This document shows, in pieces, positions 11,982-24,775 of a stretch of 64,000 nucleotides of DNA; within the stretch, counting starts at the first letter, position 1, and every line of letters begins with the position of its first letter. This DNA is from Cercospora beticola (Eukaryota; Ascomycota; Dothideomycetes; Mycosphaerellales; Mycosphaerellaceae). The notes under the pieces are model-generated. The model did not search any database, was not told where the DNA came from, and worked only from the letters and a program-made list of their open reading frames with translations. The position numbers and the translations under genes are program-made. The stretch covers positions 2,232,001 to 2,296,000 of the forward strand of contig NC_088941.1 of the NCBI RefSeq assembly GCF_033473495.1. The letters run 5' to 3'.

Positions 11982-14451
11982 ACTCTAATATTACTATTAC
12001 TCTATATTATTATATATTTTCTAATCTAGAAGTATTATTATCGTTACTATACTAGTACTACTACTATCTTCGAGCCTACTAGTACTATAGTTAGAGGTAG
12101 AATCGGCTACTACTACGCCTACTAATAGCGCTAAATATCTAAGCTAGATATTTTCTTTTTATAGATCTAGCTATATACTAGTTTATAGTACTAAAATAAC
12201 TATAGTAGAGACGCTATTAAATCTATATATAGCTAAGTAGACTCTATAGATAATAGCGTATTAGGTATACTAATTACTACCTATAAGTAGTATTAAGCTA
12301 TAGGCTTAAAATTAGCTAGATTTATTAATAATATATAAGAAAAATAAGAATATACTATACTTTAATCTACTAAATAATTATAGTAATAATAGAGGTAATA
12401 ATAGAAGTAATTATTAAATTTAGAGGTCTAACCTATCTAGGTATAGTAGAATAAAGCAAAGTAAAACCTTCTATAGTAAGTAGTTAGAAAGACTTAGGTT
12501 TCTATCTACTATAAGTCTATAAAGAAATACTCTCTACTAAGAATTCCTAAAGCCTAAAGTACTACTTATCTAAGACCTAACTATTAGATAGAGAGATATA
12601 GTATCTATAGAATCTTAAATTATAATACTCTCTCTAATAGCTTATCTCTTAATAGCTAGTTATCTTTCCTTAGTCTTATTCTCTATTATAGTAAAAGCTC
12701 TTACTTTGCTTATATTTCTAAAAGCTAAGACTATACTTCTTATAGGTTCTAGATACTAATAGCTTAATAGTAAGTATCTCTTCCTTTAATATAGAGTATA
12801 CTATCTAGCTTTAAATAACTCTAAGTTATCTATCCTCTTTCTCTTTTATTATTATTTCTATATAGCTCTTATAGTATAAGCTAAATACTCTAATCCTCTC
12901 TCTAGTTTAGATTATCTAGGTATCTCTACTTCTTTCTTTTCTAGAATAGAAAGGATATTATTAGGTAATAAGTATAGTTAGATATCTATAGTATCTCTAA
13001 TAGATAACTAAGATTTAGATAGGCTACTAAGTAGAACTTAGATTCTATTCTTAAGTTTAACTATTTCTACTATTACTAGCTAGGCCTCTCTTATCTTCTT
13101 TCTAAGTAATAGTAAGCTTAACTATACTTATAATATACTCTATAAACTTATTATTTAAAAGGTAAAGTACTACTATACTAGTTTCCTTTCTAATACTTTA
13201 TTATTCTTATACTTCTTCTTTAGCTCTTACTAGATAGCTTTTACTATCTCTTTCTCTAATACTATCTCTTTATTCTCTTTACTAATATAAAGCTAAATTT
13301 AGTAGATTGCTTTATAGTTTGCCTTATTAGTTATTAGAGCAAATATTAAAATCTTAATAGTTAAGTATAGGTTTTCTTCTTTAAGGAATATAGCTATCTT
13401 TCTAAACTATTATTCTAAGTTCTTCTTAGAGAGTACTAAATATAGCCTCTTTACTAAAGTACTATTTATTTTATCTTAATTCTATCTTATCTTCTAAAGA
13501 GTTAACTTTAGGTATATATATTACTAAGTTCTTCTAACTATAGCTAAGAAATAAATTTGTTTTATATAGTAAACTAGAACCTATATATCTTAGTATTCGG
13601 TTCTTAGTATATATATAGGTAGAAATTCTCTTATACTAGACTATCTAGTAGGAGATTAACTATACTAAGACTTCTCTCTTTTAGCTAAAGCTTCTAAAAC
13701 TCTATCTTCTAGATAGCTCTAGAATAGGTATTATACTCTAGGCCTTATATATAGTATATATATTAATAGCTAAAGGAGTATACCTCTCTAGTACTCTCTA
13801 GTATAGGAACCTTCTAGTACTACTATATTTATAATAAAGGTAGGTTTATAACTCCTCTTAATCTTAGGTATATTAGTTTATCTAACTAGGCCTCTAGAGC
13901 CTAATTATCTAATCCTCCTTTAGATTCTAGAGATAGTAAGAGGTTTAGCTAGTCTCTAAAGTATTATTAGCTAATAGTAGGTCTCTCTAGAACCTACTTT
14001 ATAACTATTCTCTCTAAATATAATATACCTAGTATAAACTAATTCTCTAGCTTTATAAGATCTTCCTTTAAATAGATAGTAAGTTCTATCTATATAGCTA
14101 TCTTTAGAAGACTCTACTCTCTCTAATAGCCTAACTACTCTTCTAACTTTATCCTCTTCTGCTTTCTAGTAGTAGGGAAATACTAGACTAACTCCTAGTA
14201 TTATTAGACTATAACTTTTATTTACTAAGTACCTAGTCTAGGTACTTTATAAAGTTTATTCTCTATCTTTATATAGCTATATAGTATATCCTTCTACTTA
14301 GAACTAATATATATTAGATATCCTATCTACCTATATATACTATTCTTTTTACTATCTAGTTTATATTTATAAGACTACTCCTTTTACTTCTAACTCTTTT
14401 ATAGCTTTAGATCCTACTATTACTTTTAAGTCTCTTACTAGAGTACCTTAA
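11982..14451 (-). mobile_element. RIP-mutated remnant, in part a second Copia-type family
   Basis: Nothing intact is present. On the minus strand near 14,200-14,450 a broken translation resembles the gag-pre-integrase segment of Ty1/copia polyproteins (GSKAIKELEVKGVV), and this text differs from the other Copia copies in the window. The part nearest the left terminal repeat (about 11,982-12,400) may belong to the DNA transposon. Boundaries between the pieces could not be placed. The right edge is the Gypsy copy 1 LTR. Confidence 0.4.
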
Positions 14452-14635
14452 TATTACGACCTCGCCTACGATATAGTAGTAAATAGTCTTAATAGTACGT
14501 AACGCCGTATATATATTATAGTACGGCACGTTCTACGATACGCGTTTCTTATATTTAGTTACGTATTCTCTCGCGCTCTTCTTAGATACCTTATCTTACG
14601 ACTTCTATTCTACTACGATATTATATACTATTATA
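14452..14635 (+). repeat. Gypsy copy 1 5' LTR (184 bp)
   Basis: Same length and sequence class as the two LTRs of Gypsy copy 2; begins TATTACGACC (originally probably TGTTACGACC) and ends ACTATTATA. Preceded by CTTAA, with no partner LTR to confirm the target duplication. Confidence 0.85.
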
Positions 14636-14730
14636 CTTCGTAAGACTAATCTATACGACTAGGTTTATATAGTTTATAGTTTATAGTAAGTTGCTATAAT
14701 AAAGCGCGATATCGATAATTATATAGTATA

Positions 14731-14962
14731 TATTAGAAAGTATAGTCTAGTTAGATATTCTAAGAGATACTTTAGAGATTAGAGTTAGGTAATATAGGTT
14801 ATATAATACTAGGTTATATAACCTAGCTAATACCTATCTTAGAAGTAAGATATAACCTATAACTAACTAATATAATTAACTCGGTTAGTTCCTACTTATT
14901 ACCTCTACTTCTACTACGTATTATACCTACGATACGAGCCTATCCGACGTCTCTATTTAATA
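14731..14962 (+). repeat. Copia copy 1 5' LTR (232 bp)
   Basis: Begins TATTAGAAAG and ends TTTAATA; the TG...CA ends have become TA...TA by RIP. Followed by GGTTATAAGCC, a candidate primer-binding site altered by RIP. Confidence 0.9.
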
Positions 14963-17900
14963 GGTTATAAGCCTAGGTTTATAGAGAGGCTCTAGGTAGA
15001 AAGAGTTAGCTTTCTTATTCTTAAAGTAATACGTATTACCTCTTATAGGACCTATAGTATTAATAAGATAGAGAAGTAGGAAAAGAGTATAAGAGAGACT
15101 AGAGGTATATCCTATCTATACTACCTAGAAGCTTTAGAAGATCCTAGTTATAAACTAGAAGTTCCTAAAGAGTAAGTAAAATAGAGAAAAGCCTAGTAAA
15201 GTATACTCTACTTTAAAAGAAAGGTATACTAAAAGAGTATAAAGAGGAAAGGATTAGCTTTAGACTATAGTATCTAAGTAGATAAAACTAGGCCTAAGTA
15301 CTAAGTACTACTAATACTTTAGAACTAGCTAGTAGTACTCTTCTAAGAAAGTAGATCTTTTAGAGGTTCTCTACTTAAGAACCTAACTAACTTCTATAAG
15401 AGAGAAGAGTCCTTAGATACTTTAGCTAAAAGAGAAGAGTCTTAGTAACTAGAAAAGGTAGAAATCTAGAAGCTACTAATTAGATTAAAAGAGCTTATAT
15501 TTCTAAAGTTTAGATTTATGGATTTAATTTTATAGAAATAGATTTAATAAGTAAATTAGATAAGAGGAGAATACTTATTCTAATAAAGAAGAACTAGAAA
15601 CTATAATTTAAGCTATAAAAGAATATACTTAGAGGAAAAGAAATCTTCTAGATAATCTTAGACTTAAAGGGATTATTAGTACCTACTCTAGCTAAATCTA
15701 AAGTATCTAAAGCTTTATTAAACAAAGAGAAAGGCACTATATTTTTAGAGTTTAGCCTAAAATAGTAGAAGAATAATATAAAAGCAATCTATATTCTAAT
15801 AGAAAGTCTTTATATAGATAACTAAAATAAAGTAATAGATAAAATAAGAGTATATAATATCTAGATAAAGCTATATAGGAAATATAGTAAAGTCTAATAA
15901 GTATATATAATAGCTATTATCTAAGAATTTATAACTTTTAAAATAGAACTAGAAGATATAATTAGGAAATTATAGGTCTACTTTAGTAATCTTAGGAAGA
16001 GGATTATAGAGATTAACTAGAGGGAGTTATACTATAAAACTCCTAATATAAGAATTAAGTATCTACTCTTTATACTCCTAGCTAAGTATAAGAGTATAAG
16101 GTAAACTATCTAAGCTTAGAAGGACTTAGACTCTAAAGAAATTCTCTAACTCCTTAAAGTAGAGAAGTTAATATAGTATAAATACTAGTTATAAGAAATA
16201 GTAATATTTACTAAAAGAAGAGAGATCTAAAGCAAAAAGCTAAAATACTACTTCTATAAAAAGGAGCATTTTAGAGGTATTACTAAGTATCTATACTTTA
16301 ATAAAGCTAAGAGAACTATTAACTTAAAATAGGCTAGTAGAATAGAGAAGAGAAGAATACTACTTAGAGAAAGTATATTTAGAAGGAGATCTTTACTAAA
16401 TAAAGAAGTATTAAAAGAAATAGTAAAGAAACTTAACTTAAAAGTCTAATCTTTTAAGAAAAAACAAACTTTAAAGAAGTTTTCTAAGAAGGTATATACT
16501 ACCTAAGAAAATATAGAGCCTTCTATAGTATCTAAAGTATCTTAATCTCTATTAGAGGATAATAATATTAATAAAGTTATATACTTAACTATAGAAGTAA
16601 AAAGTAAGTATATACTATTAAGATAGCTACTTAACTCCTATACTTTATTATATATAACTAACTAAGAATTACTTTTTAGGAAACTAAAACCTCTTTAGAG
16701 GAAAAAGTAGATTAAGATTAAAGGTAGCTATCTAATAGCTATATATATAGGAAATATAGTAATAAGTAGGAAAAGAGGAAAATAGATTATTCTTAAGAAT
16801 ATTCTCTTTATATCTAGTCTAGGAGTAAATCTTATTTCTTAGAGCTAATTTAGCTAGTAGTATAGTATTTAACTACTAAAATTTATACTTATTTTATTAT
16901 CTAGGGAACTAGTTATCTAGATAAAACTATTAGGAGGAGTACTATTTATTAAGGAGATTAATAATATATTATAGGAGCTTATAATATTATACTTTAATTA
17001 AAAATAAGAGAATAAAGCCTATACTTTTAAAGCCTAAGAAAAGACCTAAGAATAGTAGAAGCTTTAGTATAGAAGACTTATATATTTTAGAGAAAGTCTT
17101 CTTAGAAACTTATATAAAGTATCTAACTTAAAGGCTTAGATTCCTATTCTAAAGAAATACTAACCTTATAGGATATATTCCTTAGTAAAAATAAAGAAAT
17201 ATAGAAAGAAAGAAACTAAAAGGAAACTCTAAAAGTTATCTCTAGTTTCTATTAATATTTATAGTCCTTTGCCTATTTTAAGATTAGAATATAAATAGTA
17301 GCTTAAGATTATTAATAACTTTTTAAGAAAGAAATAGACTTTCCTAATAAAGTCTAGAGAAGATATACTAAGTATCCTTAAAAACTAGAAAGTAAAAGCT
17401 AAGCTATAATTAGGAAACTCTCTCTAGATTATAAGAAGTAATAGAGTAAGAGAGCTTCTTACTATACTAAAGTAGTAGGAGAAGGAATATAGAATTTCCT
17501 TCTATATAACTAAAGTATATAACTCTATCTAGAATAGAGTAGTTAAGAAGTTAATCTAAACCTCTAAAGACTATATAAAAGTAGTACTAGAAGATACCTA
17601 TATACTTATTAAATTCTAGTTAGAAGTCTTAGTAGCCTATATAGTTATTAGAAATTCCCTTTCTAATAGCCTAGAAATTAATAGATTTAAAGTATTACCT
17701 AAGGAAGCCTTTTTAGGTATCTAACTCTTAGTATTATACTTTAGAGTTTAGAGTTATAAAGTAGTAGTCTATATAGATCCTAAGTCCTAGCTAGTAGAAA
17801 TAAGATTAGATAAACTAATAAATAGAAGTAAAGATACTATATTTATTAGATATATTCCTAATACTACTAAAATATAGCTCTTCTAGAAGTCTAATATAAA

Positions 17901-20632
17901 AGCTATTAAAGTCTATAATACTACTACTTAGTTTAAGTATAAGAAAGGAAGAAATATAGAGCTAAATATTCCTAAGCTTAATTAAGTAAGTAGTATACCT
18001 ATTAGAAACCTAGTTAGTAGACCTCTAAAGAAGCTAATAGTAGTTATACTTTCTATAGCTACTATACCTATAGCTATAGTAACTAAACTTATAAATCCTA
18101 GCTAAATACTCTTTATATAGTTACTACCTTTACTAAAGAATAAGGAAGAGTACTAGAGAATAGAGAATCTAGAAGAAGAAAACTCTAGAGAACTATAACT
18201 CTAGTAAAAGAAAAGTAGAACTACTAAACTACCTAAGCTAAGCTAGGAAGTTAATAGATAAGCTAGTCCTAGTACTAGTAGAAGACTATATTCTAAAGTA
18301 AAAGAATTAAATATTATATAGTAGAACCTATAAAGAAATAGAGATTAGGAGAAGAACTAAAACTAAACTTATAGCTAAAAGAGAAGGAGATCTATCTTAA
18401 ATAAAGAACTAGGCCTAGAGCTAAAAGCTTATAGTATAGTAATAAAATAAGTACTTTAGAAGAAATAGAGAGAATATAGATAGGAAGAGGAGCCTAGTAC
18501 TAAGTATTATAAGACATTCCTAAGCTAAGTCTAAAGCTAAGAATAGGAGTAGATTTAGGAAGCTCTATTAGAGGTTTAGAAGTCTATATTTATAGTAATT
18601 ACTCCTTAAGTCTCTATATAGAAATAAGAGGTACCTATTCTAAAGTCCTATAAAGAGGCAATTTAGAATTCTAAATAGAGATATATATAGAAGGATATAG
18701 TCTAAAAGGAACTAACTATATTAAAAAGTAATAATACCTAGATAAAGGTTATTCTATCTAAAGGAGCAAACCTTATTATATCTAAGTAGGTATTTAATAT
18801 AAAGAGATTAATTAGTAGAGCTATTAAGAAGTTTAAAGCAAAACTAGTTATAAGAGAATTCTCTTAGAAGTTTAGAGTTAATTTCTAAGAGACCTTTATA
18901 CTAATAGTTAGATATAATACTTTAAAGGTATTTATAGCTATAGTTTATAAAAAGGATCTAGAACTCTACTAAGTAGATATAAATAATATATTTACTAAGA
19001 GTAAACTTTAAGAAGAAATCTTTATAATTCTACTACTAGGAGTTAAGATTCTACCTAATATAGTCCTATAAATCCTAAGAAGCTTATATAGACTAAAGTA
19101 AGTAGTAAGAGACTAGAACAAACTCTATATCTTAAAGTTAAAACAGATTAGGTTTATATAATTAGAAGTAGACCTATATCTTCTTATCTACTAGGAAAGG
19201 AATATTCTAATCCTAACCTATATAGATAATATTCTAATTATAGTACTAAAGCTAGAAGATATACTTTAGTTTAAGGAATAGCTAGATAAGGTATTTAAGA
19301 TTAAAGATCTTAGAGAACTAGAGAAAATTCTTAGAATAAAGTTAATAAGAGATAAATAAGCTAGAACTTTAAAGTATAATTAAGAATACTTTATCTAGAA
19401 GAACTTTATAAAGCTAGGAATAACTAAGAAAATAGCTAACCTAACTCTCTTACTAATAGATAGTTATAATAGCTTAAAACTAATAGGCTTATATAATAAA
19501 AGAAAGAATAAAATAGAGTACTAAAGCTAAACTAGTACCTAGATATAGCCTATAGTTATAATAAGACTAGATATTACTTTCTCTCTTAGAAAGTTAAGCT
19601 TATATATCTTAGATCTAACTAAGAGGTATATATAAGCTCTAAAGAAACTAGTAAGATACTTAAAGTTATTCTAAAACTTAGAACTAATATTTAGAAGAAA
19701 TAGAGGAAGCCTAATAGAATATTTAGACTCTAACTATATAATAGATAAAGTAGATAGAGTCTTAATTCTTAGGAGTATCTTCTTCCTTTATAGAGCTCTA
19801 GTTTCTTAGATAAGTAGGAAGCAAAAGTCTATTATAATATTAATAATAGAAGCTAAGTATATAGCTATAAATATATATATAAAGCAATCTTAGTTCCTAG
19901 TAGTATTCTTAAAAGAGATAGACTATATAGAGTTAGTAGGAGAATGCCTATTCTAACTAACTATAAAAGTATATCCTAATATAGTAAGAGAACTAAAGCT
20001 AGTATAAATTATAGGAGATAATTAGGTAGCTTTAACTCTTATTAAAGATATATATACCTATAAGAAATCTAAATATATTAATGTTATATATAACTATATT
20101 AGATATCTCTAGTAGTAGAGGAAGGTTATAGTAGAATATATTCTAATAAAAGAGATAGTTACTAATAGCCTAACTAAACTAAAGAATAGACTATAGTTTT
20201 AGGAGTTTATAAAATAACTCTAGCTTATATAGAGAAAGGCAAAAGATTTATACTCTAACTATAGATTAAACTCTAGACCTTAGGATAATTAATAAAAGAT
20301 ATATACTATAGTATTAGAGATATTATAGAATATATAAAACTAAGCCTAGGAGTTATACTATAGGAGAAGTAGCTTACTATATATAATAAGTAATTAGGAT
20401 CTAGGAATCTATATATAGTCTAAAAGAGAAAAGCCTAGAGGAGAAATAAAAGATATATACTCTAGTAATAACGTTACTACGGGATATACGATACTAGGCT
20501 AAGGAGTTAAACTAAAATAGATTAGGTATATAGCTCTAACTATATAACTATAGCACCTAATAACTTATTATAATTTAGAGATAGATTTAAATATAGAAAT
20601 ATAGGTAGAAGACTATCTAGCCTAAGTAGAAG

Positions 20633-20864
20633 TATTAGAAAGTATAGTCTAGTTAGATATTCTAAGAGATACTTTAGAGATTAGAGTTAGGTAATATAGA
20701 TTATATAATACTAGGTTATATAACCTAGCTAATACCTATCTTAGGAGTAAAATATAACCTATAACTAACTAATATAATTAACTCGATTAGTTCCTACTTA
20801 TCGCCTCTACTTCTACTATATATTATACCTACGATACGAGCCTATCCGACGCCTCTATTTAATA
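20633..20864 (+). repeat. Copia copy 1 3' LTR (232 bp)
   Basis: Same length as the 5' LTR and differs mainly by C/T and G/A changes. Followed by the target duplication GTATA. Confidence 0.9.
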
Positions 20865-23252
20865 GTATATAGTATAAATATAGTAGGTCGCTATATTAAG
20901 CGTAACTCTTTTTTTTATATATATATAGTTTATAGTCTACTTATTATCTTAATAATAGCGAAGCCGAGTAGTATTAGTAGTAAGAATAGCCGCTAATACT
21001 CCTTCTACGTATCGCTTTTAAACGACTACGTCGAGTTATAGTTATAATTATAGACCTAGAGCTACGACCTAGATAGTAAGTTCGCTTAACGATAGAAGGC
21101 TATTAAAGAATAACTCGCTACTATCGAAGAAGCTACCGAACCTAAAGAAGAACCTATTAACCTTCTCGAGTTCTAACCTACTCTCGCCGAATAAGACGAG
21201 ATTACTTTCTAAGATAATACTAGTAAGGAAGTCTATATCTCTACTAACTAGCTATAGAATCTAAGCGCTTTTAAGCTCTATAACTAAGTCCGAGCTACTC
21301 TAGAAGGTATATATACTATTATTCGTTACCTTTACTTCGATTACTATATAGCTCTTTAGTAACTCGAAGACCTTTAAGCTATATATAACTTTAATTAAGA
21401 GAAGTACTACGCTCTCTCTTATTAAGCCGACTACCTCGAAGCTAAGAATACTTAGCTTAGCGATAACCTCGAAGAGTCTAGGAAGCGACTTAAAGATACG
21501 ATAGGTCTCTCGTCTAATAATACTACTAAGAAGGTCGTTAAAGACCTTATAGCTAATATTACCGAATTTAAGGAGATAGCTAAATATTACTATAACTATA
21601 GTAAGGACCTCGAAGCTAATATCGAGAAGCTTAAAGTATATATTATATAGCTTAAGGAGCAAGAGTTAGTAGAGAGCTAGGATATAGATCTTATATTATT
21701 TATATTAAGGAAGGATAATACTACTCTAATAAAGGAGAAGGCCGCTTTAAGTAAAGCTAATAAGAAGCTATAGAAGAAGATTAACGAGAGCTATAGTTAC
21801 GACTCCGATCGTAATATACGTCTACGCTATTATTCTCTATCTCTATAGTCGCGCTACTAGTATAGTAATCTAGGTTCTAATAACTCCGACTCCGATTCTA
21901 ATTCGAGTCGTAGCTCTAGCCGACTACCTAGCTACTCTCGTAATAGCGGCTATAGTAGTAGCCGTTATAGTAATAGCTACGACCTACCTTATAGCTACGA
22001 CTATAATAGTACCTATAAGATACCTCGCTTTAAGATACTAGGTATAGACTCGGCCGTAACGATGCTATTATAGATCGACTCTCTCCTTAGGATTAGTATT
22101 TAGATAGCTCGCGGTATCCGTTACCTAGAGAAGTTTAGTATAGATAGTAAGCCTCTATTCGATAAGTAGCTTCTTAATATAGACTACTTCCTAGTAAATA
22201 CTATTTTCTAATTAGCCGATCGAGCTATAACTTAGCTCCTTACTACGACTAAGAGTTACGTTCGTATACTACTCGAACTCTATATTAATACTCGCCTCTT
22301 CTCGTTTGTTTAAAAGAGCTCTATTACTAACCTATTTACTTCTATCGACGAGATACTTATCTTCCTAGTCGAGCGCTATAGCTAGCGCGACGTTACTAGT
22401 AAGTCTTTTATAGATATATCTAAGCTTAAATAGAAGAAGAGTTAACTATTCTCCGAGTACTATACTAAGTTCTAGAGTCTACGCTCCTATATTACTATAA
22501 CTAAGGAGATCGAGATATAGATACTCGAGAATTTACTTTATTATCGTTACTAGAACCGACTAGTTAATAGTACGCCGCCGACTACTCTTAAGGAGCTCGT
22601 TAATAAGCTATATAATATCGAGACTAGTTTTGCTTATTTTAACTAGAATAAGAAGGACTCTAAGAAGGAGAATAGTAATAACGCTAGTAATAATAATACT
22701 AGTAATAATAGTAATAGTAATAGTAGTAATAGTCGTAACTATAGTAATAGACGTAGTAGTAATACTACGTCCTCGTCTAATCTACTTCTATACGCCGACC
22801 TCCCTAATAAGTATAAGAACTTAAAGCTTCTATCCGAGGACTAGTACGCCGGTTTAATCTATAGTAGTTACTATCTCCGCTACTACGAACTAGGTTACTA
22901 CTCTTATAATCCTACTTACGTTCTTAAGAAGTATATAGGCTCTAACGCTAACGCTATAACTATAGGCTCTAGCGCTAGTAATACTACTAGTAATACTACT
23001 AGTACTACTTAGAACTAGGGAAATGTCTAGATCTTCTCTCGAGTATAATAAGTAGAGGTTATAGTAATAAAGTTAATATATAGGAAAAGAAGATACTAAA
23101 GGTATACTTACTTACTATATTAGGTATAGCTAAGAGCCTTAGAGTAATACTAGAGATTACCGACTAGTTTATTATAGATACTATAGTAAATAGTATCTAG
23201 GCTAAGGCCTACTTTAACTATAGTATAAACTCTCGTTATATTAACTTATCTT

Positions 23253-24151
23253 GCCTATAAAGTCCTATTATATACCTCTATATAGTCGTAGGTAGAAATA
23301 GATAGCTTCGGCTATACTAGCAAAGTATAGAGCGGCTAGATATCTATAGAGGTAGGAAGAAAGTAATAAAAAAAAAGTCTAGAAATCTATAGAAGTATAT
23401 ACCGAGCGAACTCTAACGAATACTATAGACTAGAGCTAGCGCGGCTAGAACTAATATAAGACCTAGTACTAAGAGACTAGACTAGAATCTCTAGATAGTA
23501 AATTCTATCCTAGGCTTAGAAGCTAGAGTAGTAACCTAGTACTAAAATAAGCTAAAGAGAAGGAAGGAGTATACTATAATTAAAGCTTTAAAGTAAAGTA
23601 GAAAGAGCAGAGAGGAGCATAGGATAAAGCAGCTAAAACTATAAAGGAAAACGTCCTAGTCTAGATAGAAGGTAGGATAATAAGCTAAATAAGAGGCCTA
23701 GAAACCTCTTAGGAAATACTCTAGAGAGAAAGGAGGATATACTTCTATATACTAGTATATACCTCTAGTACTACTAGGTTTAACTACTTATTCTAAGGGA
23801 TTAGGAACTCCGTCTATAGAGCCTATTTGCCTACTAGGTCCTATAGTAGAATTATATAATAACTAGTAGAACTATAGGAATAGAGATATTTATCTAAAGT
23901 CTAGCTCTCCTAGGTACTTTATAACTAACTCTAAAGGCAGAGTATCTAATAAAAGCAACTCTTATTCTATATTTAAGGCTACCTATAACGGAAGAGCTAG
24001 TTTAGAATACTACTACTTAATATAATTTCTATAAATATAGATTATATAACTTAGATACTAAGTAAAGTAGAAAGTTTAGGATAGGAGTATAATATTAGAG
24101 AGAGCTCCTACTATAGACTAGTAAGAAAGAGTTAGATATAAGATTAATATA
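23253..24151. other. Unassigned RIP-mutated segment
   Basis: About 900 bp between the break in Gypsy copy 1 and element X. It is depleted of CA/TG like its neighbours but matches no other part of the window that I could find. It may be the upstream part of a longer version of element X. Confidence 0.4.
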
Positions 24152-24545
24152 GATACTAGCGTAGAGACTAGAACTATATATATAGGCTTAAGTCCCTAAG
24201 CTAGTAAGTAAGAGGATTAGGCTCCTAAGTAATAATAATATAAGAAACAACTAAGGAGAACTATATTGTAAAGGAACTAAACTATTAAGATAATATAAGA
24301 AACAACTAAGGAGAACTATATTACAAAGGAACTAAACTATTAAGATAATATAAATTGTCCTAAGAAGAACTAGGAACTATAGAAGCGGTAGGCTATATAG
24401 AGCTTACTATAAAATAAAAGAATATAAGGAGGTTTTTCTACTAGAGTACTAGTACGAGAGCTTTTCTACCTACGAAAAATATAGAGCGTACTACTTACTC
24501 TAGTTAAAAGAGGTAGACTAGCGTATAAGAATTTATCTATCTATC
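24152..24545 (+). mobile_element. Element X, plus copy: SINE-like or truncated LINE-like with (TATC)n tail
   Basis: A roughly 394-bp sequence repeated in reverse at 40,854-41,191. Both copies end in the same tail, TATAAGAATTTATCTATC followed by further TATC units, a pattern typical of non-LTR retroposon 3' ends. The tail resembles the 3' end of the LINE in this window (TATAAGACTTTATCTATC on the minus strand at about 28,293-28,312). This copy abuts the Copia copy 2 LTR and carries an internal 55-bp tandem duplication (24242-24296 and 24297-24351). No coding remnant is recognisable. Confidence 0.6.
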
Positions 24546-24775
24546 TATTAAATTATATTCTTATAGGTACTCGTCGGATAGGTATAATATAGTAGAAGTA
24601 GAGGTAATAAGTAGGAACTAACCGAGTTAATTATATTAGTTAGTTATAGGTTATATTTTACTTCTAAGATAGGTATTAGCTAGGTTATATAACCTAGTAT
24701 TATATAACCTATATTATCTAATCCTAATCTCTAAAGTATCTCTTAGAATATCTAACTAGACTATATTTTCTAATA
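24546..24775 (-). repeat. Copia copy 2 3' LTR (230 bp)
   Basis: Reverse complement of the Copia LTR with a variant terminal part (AATATAATTTAATA), shared with its partner at 42404-42633 but not with copy 1, so the two copies are subfamilies. Confidence 0.88.

Larger units (their letters stand above)
14731..20864 (+). mobile_element. Ty1/Copia retrotransposon copy 1, full length, RIP-inactivated
   Basis: A 6,134-bp element with two 232-bp LTRs and a 5-bp target duplication GTATA (14726-14730 and 20865-20869). The order of remnants is that of Copia: zinc knuckle in gag near 16,250, integrase with its C-terminal part near 17,630-17,900, reverse transcriptase with a YVDD-type motif now reading YIDN near 19,218-19,232, and the terminal RNase H segment SKYINVIYNYIR near 20,068-20,103. 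Stops, mostly TAG, occur every few tens of codons. CpG is nearly absent in the internal region. It is inserted in Gypsy copy 1; the empty site is preserved in Gypsy copy 2. Confidence 0.92.
14452..23252 (+). mobile_element. Ty3/Gypsy retrotransposon copy 1, 3'-truncated, split by Copia copy 1
   Basis: The 5' LTR is 14452-14635. The internal region runs to 14,730 and resumes at 20,865 after the inserted Copia element. The second part matches the reverse-oriented Gypsy copy 2 (about 37,100-39,450) closely up to 23,252, then the similarity stops abruptly with no 3' LTR. It covers gag, an Asn/Ser-rich tract at about 22,660-22,760, a zinc-knuckle-like segment whose Cys codons read Tyr near 22,860-22,900, and the start of the protease region. 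The reading frame is destroyed by RIP. Confidence 0.85.

Noticed and set aside
21300..21662. 120-codon open frame inside the AT-rich block
   Set aside because: It is antisense to the Gypsy gag remnant and arises because TGA is rare and CpG-rich text leaves one frame open; no independent domain.
22630..22824. Hydrophobic, Ile/Val-rich open frame (also its mirror at 37550-37744)
   Set aside because: Both are alternative-frame readings of the Asn/Ser-rich tract of Gypsy gag, present in both Gypsy copies in opposite orientation, so not membrane proteins.
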